Source: Pseudofrankia sp. DC12
GTDB lineage: Bacteria; Actinomycetota; Actinomycetes; Frankiales; Frankiaceae
Direction of reading: 5' to 3'
Assembly (NCBI RefSeq): GCF_000966285.1
Contig: NZ_KQ031391.1
Span: forward strand, 3,445,208 to 3,509,207
DNA length: 64,000 nucleotides
Shown here: positions 42,066-51,418 of the stretch, one piece after another
How the letters are laid out: every line of letters begins with the position of its first letter
Numbering within the stretch: position 1 is the stretch's first letter
The notes under the pieces: generated by a model
Database searches by the model: none
What the model was told of the DNA's origin: nothing
The model's input: the letters and a program-made list of their open reading frames with translations, nothing else
Made by a program: the position numbers and the translations under genes

Positions 42066-43538
42066 ATGTCTGTGTCGTCGTTCGGCTCGTACGAGGGCCA
42101 CGCCCCCTACGAGTACGGGGGCGATTCCGGCTACCCGCCGGTCGACCAGGCCGAGATGCCGGTGCCGTCCCTGCCGTGGGCGACGGAAGCAGGGCCGGGC
42201 TCCGCCGGGCAGGGCGGAGTTCCGGGCGGCTTGGCGGTCAGCCACGTGACCGACTGGCGGATGGCCGCCGACGAGTTCGGCCGCCCGATCCCGCCTCCAC
42301 CCGGCTACGCGGCGCAGGCCGCGCCGGACGGTCCGCAGCCGCCGACGACGCTGCTTCCGACGGCGCCCTTCCCGCCGCAGGGCCTGCCAGTGGGCCTGTT
42401 CCCAGTGCCGGCGGCCTGGTCGCCGAGCGGCTCGCCCGGCTACCAGGCCGCCCAGCCGCCACCCGTCTCGATGCATGCCGAGCGGGCGCCGTTCGAGGTC
42501 ACGACGACCGCCGGAGTTGACGCCGAGCGGCTCGCCCCCGCACTGCCTGGCGACCACCGTCCCGAGCCGGTCGTGGCCCCGTACGGATCACTTCCGGGGG
42601 TTTCGCTGCCCTCGGGCGCCTTCGTGCCGGCGTCGGTGCCGGTCTCGGTGGCGGGCATCGGGGTGGGCCTGACCGCGCTGGACGACGGCGGGATCGGCGT
42701 CGACCTGCCGCTGCCACACCCGTCCCGCGAGATGGACCGGCCGCCCGGGACGGACCGGCCGTTCGTCCCGGACCAGCCCTACGGCCCCGGCCAACGCTAT
42801 GAGCCTGACCAGTACTACGGCCCCGATCACCGCCACGGGCCGGACCAGCGCCACGGGCCGGACCGGTCCCGCGCGCCCGAGCTGTCGTACGGCCTGGACC
42901 CGTTCCATGGGCCGGACCAGTCGAGCCGACCCCGGCCGGAGGCACCGTCGGAGCCCCAGCGGCTCGGCTATGGGCCGTCGGCGCGCTCCCCTCAGGGCCC
43001 GGCGCCGGTGGCGGCCTCGGACTGGGAGGTCGTCGACGGGGCGGAACTGGCGGCGGCGGGACCCCCGGACGAGCGTTCGCCGACGCTGGCTGAGCCGGCA
43101 GCTGTGACGTCGCCCCCTGTGCTGGCCGGCCTCGCGGCGGCGGCCGCGGCGGTCCAGGCGGTGGCCGCCCTCGGACAGCCGGCGGCCGCCGACGGAGGCG
43201 ACGGGCTCGCGGCCGGCACGGCGACCGGCCCGGTGCCGCTGGAGCCGTATCGCGGCCGGCGCCAGGTCAGCCCGCAGGACCTCGCGGCCAGGCACGCGGT
43301 GGTCCGTGAGCAGGTCGACTACGCGCTGGCGGAGATCGCCCTGGCCAAGGCCGCGTTCCGCCGGGCCTGCGAGGACACCGGCCGGCCCGGCTGGCCGTTC
43401 CGGGACACCGAGGTGGACCTGATGCGCCGGCCGGCGGTGGCGCACGCGCTGTTCTGCGAGCTGGCCGGTGTCGAGCGGCTCCGGGTCTGGGCACAGGAGC
43501 TCTACTGGCTTCAGGAGCAGACCCGCGGCTTCGCTTAG
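42066..43538 (+). CDS. Proline-rich hypothetical protein with conserved-looking C-terminus
   Basis: Family not recognised. The 490-residue product is mostly disordered: Tyr/Gly/Pro-rich start, then Pro/Ala-rich segments and, near 245-280, repeats of the form (Y/H)GPD(Q/H). Only the last 95 residues look folded: YRGRRQVSPQDLAARHAVVREQVDYALAEIALAKAAFRRACE followed by WPFRDTEVDLMRRPAVAHALFCELAGVERL, probably helical. No signal peptide or membrane helix. ATG 42066 is preferred by the Met-Ser start; the ribosome binding site is weak and the frame is open to 41982. Confidence 0.55.
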   Translation: MSVSSFGSYEGHAPYEYGGDSGYPPVDQAEMPVPSLPWATEAGPGSAGQGGVPGGLAVSHVTDWRMAADEFGRPIPPPPGYAAQAAPDGPQPPTTLLPTAPFPPQGLPVGLFPVPAAWSPSGSPGYQAAQPPPVSMHAERAPFEVTTTAGVDAERLAPALPGDHRPEPVVAPYGSLPGVSLPSGAFVPASVPVSVAGIGVGLTALDDGGIGVDLPLPHPSREMDRPPGTDRPFVPDQPYGPGQRYEPDQYYGPDHRHGPDQRHGPDRSRAPELSYGLDPFHGPDQSSRPRPEAPSEPQRLGYGPSARSPQGPAPVAASDWEVVDGAELAAAGPPDERSPTLAEPAAVTSPPVLAGLAAAAAAVQAVAALGQPAAADGGDGLAAGTATGPVPLEPYRGRRQVSPQDLAARHAVVREQVDYALAEIALAKAAFRRACEDTGRPGWPFRDTEVDLMRRPAVAHALFCELAGVERLRVWAQELYWLQEQTRGFA

Positions 43539-43642
43539 GTGCCGGTCTGTCGTCCAGCTACTGACTTCCTGGCCTCACCCGGGCTGACCAGCGGTAGATT
43601 GCCGCCAGGCATCTTGGGGGAGGGCTGTGATCAATCGTCGGA

Positions 43643-43870
43643 GTGCTGGCGGACCCATGGCCGCTCGCTTGCGGCTGCGGTCATCAGCGGGTCGAGCATC
43701 ACCACGACCGGCCGGGAACTGACTACTGCCGCTACGACTGCGGGCATTACGGCCGAGTCACCCGGCCTGAGCCAGGCCGGGTCGCCACGGTGAAGTCGAG
43801 AGCGGGACGGCCGAGGCTGCCGGTCCTGGCCGCGTTGCGGCGGACGATCAGCGCGGCGGGCTCAGCATGA
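43643..43870 (+). CDS. Cys/His-rich mini-protein (possible zinc finger)
   Basis: A 75-residue frame whose first half reads PLACGCGHQRVEHHHDRPG and then DYCRYDCGHYGRV: four Cys and several His in a CxCGH-x5-HHH-x8-CxxxCGH pattern typical of small zinc-binding proteins, unlikely by chance in a shadow frame. The basic tail overlaps the convergent cyclase gene by 23 bases. GTG 43643 has only a weak site (GTCGGA); a stronger GGGGGAGGG at 43616-43624 is rather far. Role unknown. Confidence 0.45.
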   Translation: MLADPWPLACGCGHQRVEHHHDRPGTDYCRYDCGHYGRVTRPEPGRVATVKSRAGRPRLPVLAALRRTISAAGSA

Positions 43871-46800
43871 CGACCGTGGTGTCCGGGCCTTCGAGGTTCT
43901 CGAAGGCCCGGTTGGCCAGCGCGGCGGCGGTGACGTTTCCCCTGCGGTGGTAGCGCTCGATCGCGCCCGCCAGGCTCACAGCCGCCTCGTCCTTGCGGTC
44001 GGCCCGGTGCAGTACCTCGGCGTGGGCCAGCAGCGCGACCGCCTGGCCGTCCAGATCGTCGGTCTGGCCGGACAGGTCGACGGCGGTCTCGGCGAACCGC
44101 AGCGCCTCGGCGTCGCGGCCCCGGATCGCCAGTAGCCGCGCGTGCACTCCGCACCAGCCGGCCTGCGCGGGCAGCTGGTCGGAGGCGGCCGCGTCCCGGC
44201 AGCGGGTGACGTACTTGCCGGCGTCGTCGAGCCGGCCCAGCGCGAGCATGACCTCCGCCAGCGCGGCTGCCCGGGTCGCGAGGTACGCCCGCTCGCCCAT
44301 CTGCGACAGGTGCCGGCAGCTGCGGCGCAGCTCGCGCTCGGCGGTCGTCAGGTCGTCGGCGAGCACGGCCACCCTCGCGACGACAAACCCGCTGTGCAGC
44401 GGGTCGAACCGCGGTCCGCGCAGGTCCCAGACGATCTCCTCGGCGTCCTTGAGGTGGGTTCTCGCCGCCTCCATGTCCCCGGACATCGCGGTCAGCACGG
44501 CGAGCTGGGCGAGCAGCGCCCGGCGCTGGCCACGGTCGTCGCCGGCGGCGTCCAGGGCTGACGTCGCGATCCCAATCGCGTCGCCGACGGTCCGCGGTGT
44601 CCAGCTCAGCAGGCCGATCAGCTCGCGGCGCAGCGACTGGGCAGCCCTCGGCACGCCCGAGTCCTCGGCGTGCCCGACCGCCATCTCCATCGCCTTCTCT
44701 GCCGCGCCGAACTGGCCCGCGGCCGTGTAGGCAGCGGCCTGGCTGCGGCAGGCGAGCGCCGCGCCGACCTCGTCGCCGTCGCGGACGAAGTCGGTGAGCG
44801 CCTCGCCCGCCTCTTCAAGCGTCGTCGCGACGAGGCCGTCGGGTTCGGTGGAGAACAGCACTCGCAGGTGGGCGAGGCGGGCGTGCGCCCGTAGCCCGTC
44901 CTCGCCGGCGCGGCGCGCCCGGTCGGTGACCTGGCGCAGGATGCGGTCGGCGTCGGAGAGCCGGCCGAACGAGTACAGTGCCCAGCCCAGGTCGATCTCG
45001 GCCCGCAGCCGCAGCGGCTCCAGCTCCGGTAGCAGCACGATCGCGCGCTTGAGCAGCTGGGCGGCGCCCATCTCGTCGCCCTGGCGGACCCGGTCGGCGG
45101 CCTCGATCAGGCAGCTGGCGGCCTGCCGGCCGAGCTCGACGGTCGCCGCGTCCCGTTGGCCGAGCTCGACCCGGTAGCGGTAGGCCTGTTCCAGGTGGTA
45201 GCCGACGAGCTCGTCGTGCTCGCCCGGCCCGCCGACCATTCTGGCCTGCAGCCAGCGGGCGAACCGCTCGTGCAGGTCGGCGCGCTGCCGCTTCGAGGTT
45301 GCCTGGTAGGCGCAGTCACGCAGCAGCACGTGCAGGAAGCGGTACGCCTCGACGCCGGGCAGGTCGGAGCGGTCCGGGTGCACGAGCTCCTTGCGGACCA
45401 GGGCCAGGCAGTGCGCCGCGACCTGCGGGCGTTCCTCCGGCTCGGAGAGGTCGACGACGGCGTCCAGGTAGAACCGGCCACCGACGACGGCCGCCCGCTC
45501 CAGCACCTGCCGCTCGGCGGTGACCAGCCGGTCGAGCCGGGCCGCGAGCAGCGCGGAGATCGTCGGCGGGACCTTGACGTTGCGCAGGCTGCCGGTGGCC
45601 GTCCAGCGGTTGCCGTCCCGGCGCAGCAGGCCGTCGTCGACCAGCGCGGCCACCATCTGCTCGACGAACAGCGGGTTGCCCGACGCCGACGAGGTGATCC
45701 GCGCGACGAGCGCCGGGTCGAGGTCGTCGGAGCCCATCAGGCTGCGGATCAGCCGTTGGCAGCGGGCCTCGGTGAGTGGTTGCAGCAGCATCGAGGTGGC
45801 GTTCAGCTTGCCGCCGCCCCACTGCCGGCGCTCCTCCAACAGCTCGGGCCTGGTCAGGCACAGCAGCAGGATCGGCGCGTCGCGGGACCAGTCGGTGATG
45901 TGCTCGATCAGGTCGAGCAGGGTCGGCTCGGCCCAGTGCACGTCGTCGAAGCAGAGCACCAGCGGGCGGCGTTCGGCCAGCGCGTGGAAGAAGGTGCGTA
46001 CCGCCCAGAAGCTTTCCTGGGTGCCGACCTCGGCGCCGCCGAGGCCGACCAGCGGTGCGAGCGCGGCGACGACCTCGGGCGCGCCGACGACGCCCAGCTC
46101 GTCGAGCAGCTCGCGCAGCCGGCGCTTGCCCTCCGGGGCCGGCGAGTCCGCCGACATCCCGGTGGCCTGGCGGACCATCTCCATCAGCGGCCAGTAGGCG
46201 ATGCCCTCGCCGTAGGACAGGCAGCGCCCGGACAGCACGGTCGCCCGGCTCGCGACGCCTTCGCAGAACTCCTTGACCATCCGTGACTTTCCGATGCCGG
46301 CGGGGCCGAGCACGGTGAACAGATGACAGATCCGTTCCTCGACGACCGCCTCGAAGGCGTCCTGGATGCGTCGGCGCTCCCGGTTGCGCCCGATCACCGG
46401 GGCGGCCAGGCTCAGCGACGGCGTCCGGCTGCCCGGTCCCGCGGTGGGGTCGACCAGGCCGAGCAGGCGGTGTGCCCGCACGGGGTCGCGTTTCCCCTGT
46501 ACGACCATCGGCGGCACGCTGTCGACAGTGACGCTGTGCCGGGTCAGCCGGTAGGTGGCGTCGCCGATCAGGATCTCGTCGGGGGCGGCGGCGACCTCCA
46601 GCCGGGAGGCGACGTTGACCGCGTCGCCGGTGACACCGCCGCCGGCGACGGTGACCTCGCCGGTGTTGACCCCGATCCGGACCCGCAGGCCGATGCCCCA
46701 GCCGCGGTGCAGGTCGAGGTTGAGCTCCCGCAGCCGGGCCCGGATCTCCAGTGCGGTGCGCACGGCCCGCAGTGAGTCGTCCTCGTGCAGGACCGGGATG

Positions 46801-47078
46801 CCGAAGACGGCGAAGACGGCGTCACCGATGAACTTCTCGACGGTGCCACCGTGTGCGTAGATCGCCTCTCTGGCGAGGTCGAAGAACCGCGACATCACCT
46901 GCTGCAGCGGCTCGGAGTCGATGTTCTCGGCCAGCCGCGTCGAGTCGGTGATGTCGACGAACAGCACCGTGACCGTCTTACGGGTCCCGCTGACCGCGGT
47001 GGGGAGAGCGTTCCCGCAGGCGGAGCAGAACCGGGAATCATCCTGGTTCTGCCGCGCACATACCGGGCACCGCACCAT
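43848..47078 (-). CDS. Class III nucleotidyl cyclase fused to AAA/NTPase and TPR-like region
   Basis: A 1076-residue signalling protein. Order: zinc ribbon CPVC...CSAC (4-21); class III cyclase domain (about 35-220) with both metal Asp residues (FVDITDST and IGDAVFAVFG), the purine-selecting Lys in TVEKFIGD, and GDAVNVASRLE supplying the transition-state Asn and Arg, so it looks competent; then an ATPase with Walker A GPAGIGKS (about 258) and Walker B LVLCFDDVHW; then about 550 residues of helical repeats. This layout is common in actinobacteria, where the ATPase/TPR part resembles MalT/AfsR-type switches. There is no DNA-binding domain. ATG 47078 is chosen because the zinc ribbon begins there. 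Confidence 0.88.
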   Translation of the reverse strand: MVRCPVCARQNQDDSRFCSACGNALPTAVSGTRKTVTVLFVDITDSTRLAENIDSEPLQQVMSRFFDLAREAIYAHGGTVEKFIGDAVFAVFGIPVLHEDDSLRAVRTALEIRARLRELNLDLHRGWGIGLRVRIGVNTGEVTVAGGGVTGDAVNVASRLEVAAAPDEILIGDATYRLTRHSVTVDSVPPMVVQGKRDPVRAHRLLGLVDPTAGPGSRTPSLSLAAPVIGRNRERRRIQDAFEAVVEERICHLFTVLGPAGIGKSRMVKEFCEGVASRATVLSGRCLSYGEGIAYWPLMEMVRQATGMSADSPAPEGKRRLRELLDELGVVGAPEVVAALAPLVGLGGAEVGTQESFWAVRTFFHALAERRPLVLCFDDVHWAEPTLLDLIEHITDWSRDAPILLLCLTRPELLEERRQWGGGKLNATSMLLQPLTEARCQRLIRSLMGSDDLDPALVARITSSASGNPLFVEQMVAALVDDGLLRRDGNRWTATGSLRNVKVPPTISALLAARLDRLVTAERQVLERAAVVGGRFYLDAVVDLSEPEERPQVAAHCLALVRKELVHPDRSDLPGVEAYRFLHVLLRDCAYQATSKRQRADLHERFARWLQARMVGGPGEHDELVGYHLEQAYRYRVELGQRDAATVELGRQAASCLIEAADRVRQGDEMGAAQLLKRAIVLLPELEPLRLRAEIDLGWALYSFGRLSDADRILRQVTDRARRAGEDGLRAHARLAHLRVLFSTEPDGLVATTLEEAGEALTDFVRDGDEVGAALACRSQAAAYTAAGQFGAAEKAMEMAVGHAEDSGVPRAAQSLRRELIGLLSWTPRTVGDAIGIATSALDAAGDDRGQRRALLAQLAVLTAMSGDMEAARTHLKDAEEIVWDLRGPRFDPLHSGFVVARVAVLADDLTTAERELRRSCRHLSQMGERAYLATRAAALAEVMLALGRLDDAGKYVTRCRDAAASDQLPAQAGWCGVHARLLAIRGRDAEALRFAETAVDLSGQTDDLDGQAVALLAHAEVLHRADRKDEAAVSLAGAIERYHRRGNVTAAALANRAFENLEGPDTTVVMLSPPR

Positions 47079-47337
47079 GTGCCGGATGGTAGGCCGAACG
47101 GGTGGCCCGGCGGCGGGGGATCTCGGCATCGGTCGGCTGCGCGGTGATCCGTCCCACATCGGCGCGTCGTGGGGCTTTTCCCTGGCCCAGGGGTGGGGGT
47201 TGCCTGAATCGCCCGATTGGTCGTTCATCCGCGCGAGCCCCGGCGCGGCGCGGCCCATGCCCAAGCCAAGCCGTGCCTCCCGCGGGTGCGGCATTCGGTC
47301 GGTACCACCATAGTCAGCGGCGCGCCGACGACCCTCG

Positions 47338-47976
47338 TCAGGAGATGTCGGCCCAGCGCAGGTCGCCGTTCGGTTCACGCAGGCAGGCGATCGGACGCCC
47401 CGACGGGTCCCGCTGGACCTGCCCCAGGTCCGAGCTGGCGCATTCCGAGCCGGGCGCCGGCCCGCTCGGCTGCGGCTTGGGCGGCGAGTCCGACCAGGCG
47501 CCCAGACCGGCAGAGCCCGCTGCGCCGGCGACCGGAACGCAGAAGAGCGTCAGCCCGTTGATCGCCGCCTGCGGGGTCGAGTCCTGGCTCGGCTGGCATG
47601 GCTCGCCGACGAAGACCGGCGAGGCGGCCACGTTGGGACTGGCGGCCGGCTCGGAGGCATCGGAACCGCCGGGGCCGCCGCTGGCCGTGCCGGCCGCGGC
47701 GCCCCCGGCCGCGCCCGAGGCCGCGCTGGACGCACCGGGTGACGGCTCGGTCTCGGTGCTCGGCGCGGGGGCTGAGGCGGTCGTCGTGGCCGGACCTGGC
47801 CCCGCGTCACTCGCCCCGGCGGCGGGACCGCCAGGTGCGGTGTTCGCGGCGGACGTGGCGGTGCTCTGGCTTCTCTCGTGCCCGCATCCGGCGAGGGCGC
47901 CGAACAGTGCCGCGGCAAGCATCGCCGGCAGCACGCCCGCCACAACCGCCTGGTGAACCCGCGTCCACCCGGCCAC
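47338..47976 (-). CDS. Secreted lipoprotein, hypothetical
   Basis: A 212-residue precursor with a hydrophobic signal ending in the lipobox GALAGC (Cys about 31), a long Ala/Gly/Ser/Pro linker, and a C-terminal part with four Cys (GEPCQPSQDS, LTLFCVPVAG, GSECASSDLG, PIACLREPNGDLRW) that probably forms two disulphides. GTG 47976 has GGAGGAGGG six bases before it, preferred over GTG 47994. Family not recognised. The 259 bases between it and the cyclase start contain no gene. Confidence 0.68.
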   Translation of the reverse strand: MAGWTRVHQAVVAGVLPAMLAAALFGALAGCGHERSQSTATSAANTAPGGPAAGASDAGPGPATTTASAPAPSTETEPSPGASSAASGAAGGAAAGTASGGPGGSDASEPAASPNVAASPVFVGEPCQPSQDSTPQAAINGLTLFCVPVAGAAGSAGLGAWSDSPPKPQPSGPAPGSECASSDLGQVQRDPSGRPIACLREPNGDLRWADIS

Positions 47977-48313
47977 GGCGCACCCTCCTCCCACCCGGCG
48001 GACCGGGCCGGCACGCCAACGGGGCGGGCGCCACCCGGTGGCGATGCGCTTACAAGCTATCGCGTTGTGTAGCGGGGCGTGTTCCGCTCGGCCGCCTCCG
48101 TCGGGGTCTCACCACCCAGCTTAGGCATGCCATTGATCGTTGGTTGCTGCTTCGTCTTTCGTCCCGCGACACCCACCCCCTCCGTGGTGTCTGTGTGTTG
48201 CATCACAGGGAGTGGCCGTTGGCGGGTCGGTTGACCTGCCATCCCTTGTCTCCCCGGCTGGCTCGCATGTCGATCGCGACCGGTGGAGGCCGCGAAGACG
48301 GGTTTGCTCCTGG

Positions 48314-48355
48314 GTTACTCGCTAGTAGCATGGGTACGACGTACTCACCAGTAAC
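48314..48355. promoter_or_regulatory. Paired TACT-N4-AGTA operators upstream of fadE5
   Basis: Two sites of the form TACT-N4-AGTA (48316-48327 and 48342-48353), centres 26 bases apart; together, GTTACTCGCTAGTA and TACTCACCAGTAAC also form a larger imperfect inverted repeat. They lie about 115 bases before the acyl-CoA dehydrogenase in a 492-base gap (47977-48468) that is otherwise empty. Pattern fits a TetR-family fatty-acid regulator, which is inference. Confidence 0.6.
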
Positions 48356-48468
48356 AACGCCGACGGGCCCTGTGCTCGAACGTCGGCAAGGGCCTGGGGC
48401 AGGGCGGCGCGCGGCTACGGCCGAGCGGGTGGCCGATACCCGGGCCCGCATACGACATGGGGGCGGCC

Positions 48469-50337
48469 ATGGGGCACTACCGGAGCAACCTTCGGGACAT
48501 CGAGTTCAACCTCTTCGAAGTGTTCAAGGTCGACCAGATCCTGGGCACCGGCCCGTTCGAGGAAATGGATCGGGAGACGGCGCACGAGGTCCTCGTCGAG
48601 CTCGAGCGGCTGGCGACCGGACCGCTGGGCGAGTCGTTCGCGGACGCGGACCGCCATCCCCCTCAGTTCGACGCGGCCACCGGGACCGTCCGGCTGCCCG
48701 AGTCGTTCAAGAAGTCCTACCGCTCCCTTGAGGAGGGCGAGTGGTGGCGTCTGTTCGTGCCCGCGCACCTTGGCGGCCTCGGCGCCCCCCCGACCGTCGC
48801 CTGGGCCGCCTCCGAGCTGATCCTCGGGTCGAACCCGGCCGTGTTCATGTACATGGCCGGCCCGACCTTCGCGGGGATCCTCGACCGGCTCGGCACCGAG
48901 TCGCAGAAGAAGCTCGCCGCTCAGGCGATCGAGCGGCAGTGGGGCGCGACGATGGTGCTGACCGAGCCTGACGCTGGTTCGGACGTGGGCGCCGGGCGGA
49001 CCAGGGCCGTCCAACAGCCCGACGGCACCTGGCACATCGAGGGCGTCAAGCGGTTCATCACCAGCGGTGACTGGGATATCCCCGAGAACATCTTCCACAT
49101 GGTGCTTGCCCGGCCGGAAGGCCACGGCCCGGGCACCAAGGGCCTTTCGATGTTCATCGTGCCGAAGTTCATGCCCGACCCGGAGACGGGTGCGCCGGGG
49201 GCCCGTAACGGCGTCTACGTCACCAACGTCGAGCACAAAATGGGCCTGAAGGTCTCGGCGACCACCGAGCTGCGCTTCGGCGAGAAGGCGCCCGCCGTCG
49301 GCTGGCTGGTCGGCGACATCCACGACGGCATCGCCCAGATGTTCCAGGTGATCGAGCACGCCCGGATGATGGTCGGCACGAAGGCCATCGCCACGCTGTC
49401 CACCGGGTACCTCAACGCGCTGGAGTTCGCCAGGACCCGGGTCCAGGGCGCCGACCTCGCCGCCACCGACAAGGGCGCGCCGCGAGTGACGATCATCCAT
49501 CACCCGGACGTCCGCAGGATGCTCATGGCGCAGAAGGCCTACGCCGAGGGCATGCGGGCGCTGGTGCTCTACACCGCGTCCTTCCAGGACACCGTCGCCG
49601 CCGCCGAGGCCGAGGGCGGCGTCCCCGGGACGCGGGCAGCGCTGTCCGGCGCGGACGGCTCGGCCGCCGAGCGGGCCGCCCGGATGAACGACCTGCTGCT
49701 GCCGATCGTCAAGGGCGTCGGTTCGGAGCGGTCGTACGAGCTGCTCGCCAGCTCGCTGCAGATCTTCGGCGGCTCCGGGTACCTGCAGGACTACCCGGTC
49801 GAGCAGTACATCCGGGATGCCAAGATCGACACCCTGTACGAGGGGACGACGTCGATCCAGGGGCAGGATCTGTTCTTCCGCAAGATCGTAAGGGATCAGG
49901 GCCAGGCGCTGACCGCGTTGCTCATCGACATCCAGGCGTTCGCCAAGGGCGACGCCGGTAACGGCACCCTCGCCAAGGAGCGCGACCAGCTCGCCACCGC
50001 GCTGGAGGACGTCCAGTCGATGGTCGGGGCCCTCGTCGGCTTCCTCACCGCCGCCGCCGAGACCCGCGACGAGGTCTACAAGGTGGGTCTCAACACCACC
50101 CGGCTGCTGATGAGCCTCGGCGACCTCGTGATCGGCTGGCTGCTCCTGCGCGGGGCCGAGGTCGCGATCACGGCGGTCGCGGACGGCCCGTCCGCCCGGG
50201 ACGCCGCGTTCTACCAGGGCAAGATCGCCGCGGCCAAGTGGTTCGCCGCGAACATCCTTCCCGAGCTGCACACCCGCCGGGCCATGCTGGAGGCCGCCGA
50301 CCTCGACCTCATGGCGCTGCCCGAGGAAGCGTTCTAG
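48469..50337 (+). CDS. fadE5: Acyl-CoA dehydrogenase, FadE5-like
   Basis: FAD enzyme introducing the first double bond in fatty acyl-CoA beta-oxidation. The 622-residue protein is of the long FadE5 type with an extra C-terminal domain. Its start [17 protein letters not shown] and [20 protein letters not shown] match what I recall of mycobacterial FadE5. FAD-binding landmarks [12 protein letters not shown] and [10 protein letters not shown], and [13 protein letters not shown] (about 458-470) with the catalytic-region Glu, are present. ATG 48469 is favoured over 48457 because of that N-terminus and GGGGGCGG upstream. Two operator-like palindromes precede it and a hairpin follows; monocistronic. 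Confidence 0.9.
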   Translation: MGHYRSNLRDIEFNLFEVFKVDQILGTGPFEEMDRETAHEVLVELERLATGPLGESFADADRHPPQFDAATGTVRLPESFKKSYRSLEEGEWWRLFVPAHLGGLGAPPTVAWAASELILGSNPAVFMYMAGPTFAGILDRLGTESQKKLAAQAIERQWGATMVLTEPDAGSDVGAGRTRAVQQPDGTWHIEGVKRFITSGDWDIPENIFHMVLARPEGHGPGTKGLSMFIVPKFMPDPETGAPGARNGVYVTNVEHKMGLKVSATTELRFGEKAPAVGWLVGDIHDGIAQMFQVIEHARMMVGTKAIATLSTGYLNALEFARTRVQGADLAATDKGAPRVTIIHHPDVRRMLMAQKAYAEGMRALVLYTASFQDTVAAAEAEGGVPGTRAALSGADGSAAERAARMNDLLLPIVKGVGSERSYELLASSLQIFGGSGYLQDYPVEQYIRDAKIDTLYEGTTSIQGQDLFFRKIVRDQGQALTALLIDIQAFAKGDAGNGTLAKERDQLATALEDVQSMVGALVGFLTAAAETRDEVYKVGLNTTRLLMSLGDLVIGWLLLRGAEVAITAVADGPSARDAAFYQGKIAAAKWFAANILPELHTRRAMLEAADLDLMALPEEAF

Positions 50338-50367
50338 CCCTTCCCGCCGGTCCGCCCGACCGGTACC

Positions 50368-50404
50368 CGCCGGCCGCCTGGTGCTCCCGCACCGGTGGCC
50401 GGCG
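50368..50404 (+). terminator. Hairpin after fadE5
   Basis: Outer arms CGCCGGCC (50368-50375) and GGCCGGCG (50397-50404), inner stem GGTGC/GCACC with loop TCCC, 30 bases after the stop. No T-run. Confidence 0.65.
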
Positions 50405-50492
50405 GCGTCTCGGCGGGTGTCCGAGGTGTGACGCGCTGGATTGCCAATAGGCGCGGCGGTTCTTGTGGCAGATCCTGGGTACACGCCGAGCC

Positions 50493-50792
50493 ATGGGAAT
50501 CATGGTGAGCCTGGTGTTCTTCGCGATCGGAGCGATCTTTACCTTCGCTATCCGAGCCGAGCCCTCCGGCATCAGCCTCGTCGCGGTAGGCGTGATCATC
50601 ATGCTGGTCAGCGTCGCGGGCTTCGCGGCAGCTGTCTATCGCGACCTCTGGCGGCGGCGCATCTTCGAGGAGTCCATCGAGCAGGGGACGACGCCGCCAC
50701 TGTCCCCCGACGACGACATCATCATGGTCGAGCCGACGACCCCGATCACCGCGCCGGCCCACGAGTACCCGAACCTGACCGAGCCCCTGTGA
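50493..50792 (+). CDS. DUF6458-like two-helix membrane protein
   Basis: A 99-residue protein with two hydrophobic segments (GIMVSLVFFAIGAIFTFAI, about 2-20, and ISLVAVGVIIMLVSVAGFAAAVY, about 27-49), then RDLWRRRIFEE and an acidic, Thr/Pro-rich tail. The first 50 residues resemble the DUF6458 pattern (MGIG-x-hydrophobic-GAI-hydrophobic) of actinobacteria. ATG 50493 matches that pattern; TTG 50463 would add ten residues. Function unknown; no operon partner. Confidence 0.65.
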   Translation: MGIMVSLVFFAIGAIFTFAIRAEPSGISLVAVGVIIMLVSVAGFAAAVYRDLWRRRIFEESIEQGTTPPLSPDDDIIMVEPTTPITAPAHEYPNLTEPL

Positions 50793-50900
50793 CCACGGCC
50801 GCCCGGGCCGCGCGCGGGGGAGGGAACCCTTCTCCCTCCTGCCCGGAGCGCGCTTCGCCTTCGGCGCCGCGCGGGGACGCCTCGGATGGGGCGGACCTGG

Positions 50901-51149
50901 TCAGGAGGTCCGGAGGGGCGGGAAAGCCTGATCTAGCTCGTTGCGCATGTCGCGCTTGAGGATGTCGTCGGCCTCCGAGGATGGCTGGCCCTCGAGGAGG
51001 AAACGGGCGACGCGCAGCGTCAGGTCGACCCGCTCGGCCAGGTTGAGGGCGCCGGTGAAACGACCGCTCGTCTGACCCGCGGACGACGCGGAGGTGAGGA
51101 CCTTGGCGACAAACTCGTCCGCGGCCATCAGAGCTTCCACGCGCGTCAT
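50901..51149 (-). CDS. Small helical hypothetical protein
   Basis: An 82-residue protein beginning TRVEALMAADEFVAKVLTSA and containing ALNLAERVDLTLRVARFLLEGQ, predicted mostly helical and without membrane segments or cysteines. ATG 51149 is preceded by AGAGGTG six bases upstream. Family not recognised; it resembles small soluble proteins of actinobacteria in size only. Convergent with the DUF6458-like gene; 269 empty bases separate it from the E2 gene stop on its other side. Confidence 0.5.
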   Translation of the reverse strand: MTRVEALMAADEFVAKVLTSASSAGQTSGRFTGALNLAERVDLTLRVARFLLEGQPSSEADDILKRDMRNELDQAFPPLRTS

Positions 51150-51418
51150 ATGGGTCACCTCTATTTGTCCCGTGAAGCCGGAGCCGTACTGATACCTGGC
51201 TGCGGTCCGCACGTTACCAGGCAGCATCCTGCCGCTGTTGTTCGCCCCACCTGCCCCCTTTGCGCCGGCCCGGGGAGTCTTGGCCGTCATCGCGGCATCT
51301 GTTGGGCGGATGCTGCCTGTTCGCGTGCGGACCACCCGTCGCCGTGATCTCCAGGGTCCGCGCGGCGCCGGCCCGCCGCGGTCAGGCGCGGCCACGCCAT
51401 CAGCTACAGCGGGCCTGG

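Noticed and set aside
43627-43722. 31-codon frame starting GTG 43627 with a good upstream GGGGGAGGG
   Set aside because: The product is only Arg/Ser-rich with no pattern, while the neighbouring frame shows a regular Cys/His pattern.
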